The notes under the pieces: generated by a model | Told to the model about the DNA's origin: nothing | Databases searched by the model: none | The model's input: the letters and a program-made list of their open reading frames with translations, nothing else | Shown: piece after piece, positions 12,327-12,863 of the stretch | How positions within the stretch are numbered: the stretch's first letter is position 1 | Layout of the letters: the number at the start of each line of letters is the position of its first letter | NCBI GenBank assembly: GCA_013297545.1 | Contig: JAAFHH010000039.1 | Coordinates: 1 to 12,863, forward strand | DNA: 12,863 nucleotides | From: Alphaproteobacteria bacterium | GTDB lineage: Bacteria; Pseudomonadota; Alphaproteobacteria; Elsterales; Elsteraceae | Direction: 5' to 3' | Position numbers and translations under genes: made by a program

Positions 12327-12863
12327 TCAGGCCCCGTAGCGCTTGAAGAAATTGACCGAGATGCAGCGCCGCATCGGGAACTCATCGTAGCTGAGGTCAC
12401 CGCGCCAGCCATTGTGCGATTCGGCCGATAGGAAGTAGGCGTCCACATCGTCGTCAACACGCGCCAACAGCGTACTGAGGTCGTCGCCCTGGTGGCCGAG
12501 AGCCAAGCTCATCTGCTGCAGGCGCGCCAAGTGATCCGCGTCGCCGTTGCCGAGGTAGACGTGATCGACCGCGTGCACGGATACCCCGTTGGGCGCGATA
12601 TGCTGATCCATAGCGGTGAATACCGGCTCAATCGCTGCGGCTGGCAAATGCTCAAGCACGGAGATCGAGTAGATCGCGTCGAATGTCTTCGGCATATCAG
12701 CGCTGATCGCCTCTGGGAAGAGGCCCTGCACGATCTGGACCCGCGGATACTTTGCGCGGAAGTAGCTCAATTCCTTTGGGCCAGAGGCGCGGCCGTCATA
12801 GGGATCCAGCACCCAGACCTGATAGCCGGCGCGCGCCAGCAAGTCTGCGACCAGCGGCGTGCC
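12327..12863 (-). CDS. Class I SAM-dependent methyltransferase, N-terminus cut by window edge
   Basis: The frame is open to the right edge; 178 codons are visible. The first visible residues GTPLVADLLARAGYQVWVLD look like the strand-helix region after the SAM glycine loop, whose motif I lies at or beyond the edge. LDPYDG holds the acidic end of strand 2 (binding the SAM ribose). The later FDAIYSISVLEHLP (residues about 61-74 of the visible part) is the strand 4/post-II motif typical of Methyltransf_11/23 enzymes, with IAPNGVSVHAVDH after it. The C-terminal part (about 110-178) is less typical and may bind substrate. The TTG at 12842 should not be taken as the start, because coding continues upstream. 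It is convergent with the epimerase, with a hairpin between. Small-molecule or glycan methylation is plausible given the neighbour; the substrate is unknown. Confidence 0.8.
   Translation of the reverse strand, partial: GTPLVADLLARAGYQVWVLDPYDGRASGPKELSYFRAKYPRVQIVQGLFPEAISADMPKTFDAIYSISVLEHLPAAAIEPVFTAMDQHIAPNGVSVHAVDHVYLGNGDADHLARLQQMSLALGHQGDDLSTLLARVDDDVDAYFLSAESHNGWRGDLSYDEFPMRRCISVNFFKRYGA

Noticed and set aside
12840..12842. TTG at 12842 as the methyltransferase start
   Set aside because: The frame remains open to the edge and the upstream residues fit the fold, so the gene is truncated by the window.

Overview
The window is high-GC, densely packed bacterial DNA that reads like an alphaproteobacterial chromosome. 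The grounds are the RXKD-type bifunctional Rsh directly downstream of rpoZ, a bactofilin paired with a membrane-anchored M23 peptidase, and the folK / NYN / family 5 uracil-DNA glycosylase neighbourhood. The order Rhodospirillales is a guess; no rRNA or tRNA gene is present to anchor taxonomy. No CRISPR array, insertion sequence, integrase or att site was seen.

Left part (1-4740): an rpoZ-rsh operon on the minus strand (rsh runs off the left edge) has a plausible sigma70-type promoter at 1735-1761. To its right, on the plus strand, are two tandem paralogous lipoprotein genes of unknown function (1937-3010 and 3060-4166), then folK on the minus strand. folK, rpoZ and rsh all point left, so the lipoprotein pair looks like a counter-oriented cassette set between folK and rpoZ. 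Each lipoprotein carries two related domains, and all four domains have a cysteine pair with nearly identical spacing (115, 114, 115 and 114 residues). This pair is the least described part of the window.

Centre (4738-9124): a NYN-domain putative ribonuclease overlaps a family 5 uracil-DNA glycosylase by 4 bp (GTGA), followed by a PLP-dependent threonine/serine dehydratase. Convergent to these is an M23 peptidase-bactofilin operon with a 23-bp overlap, likely concerned with local cell-wall remodelling and shape.

Right part (9125-12863): a small membrane protein is coupled (ATGA overlap) to an NTF2/SnoaL-like protein, followed by a convergent Bcr/CflA-type MFS exporter. Divergent from the exporter is a sugar-nucleotide epimerase/dehydratase of the CDP-paratose epimerase-like SDR group, in which the usual catalytic YxxxK tyrosine is phenylalanine. 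A 12-bp perfect hairpin separates it from a convergent, 5'-truncated SAM-dependent methyltransferase. These last two genes, with lower GC in the epimerase, look like the edge of a surface-glycan locus.

No gene-free stretch exceeds 300 bp. The longest are 1677-1936 (rpoZ promoter and a doubtful small ORF) and 8914-9124 (a 7-bp-arm palindrome, otherwise nothing firm). Three convergent gene pairs overlap at their 3' ends.
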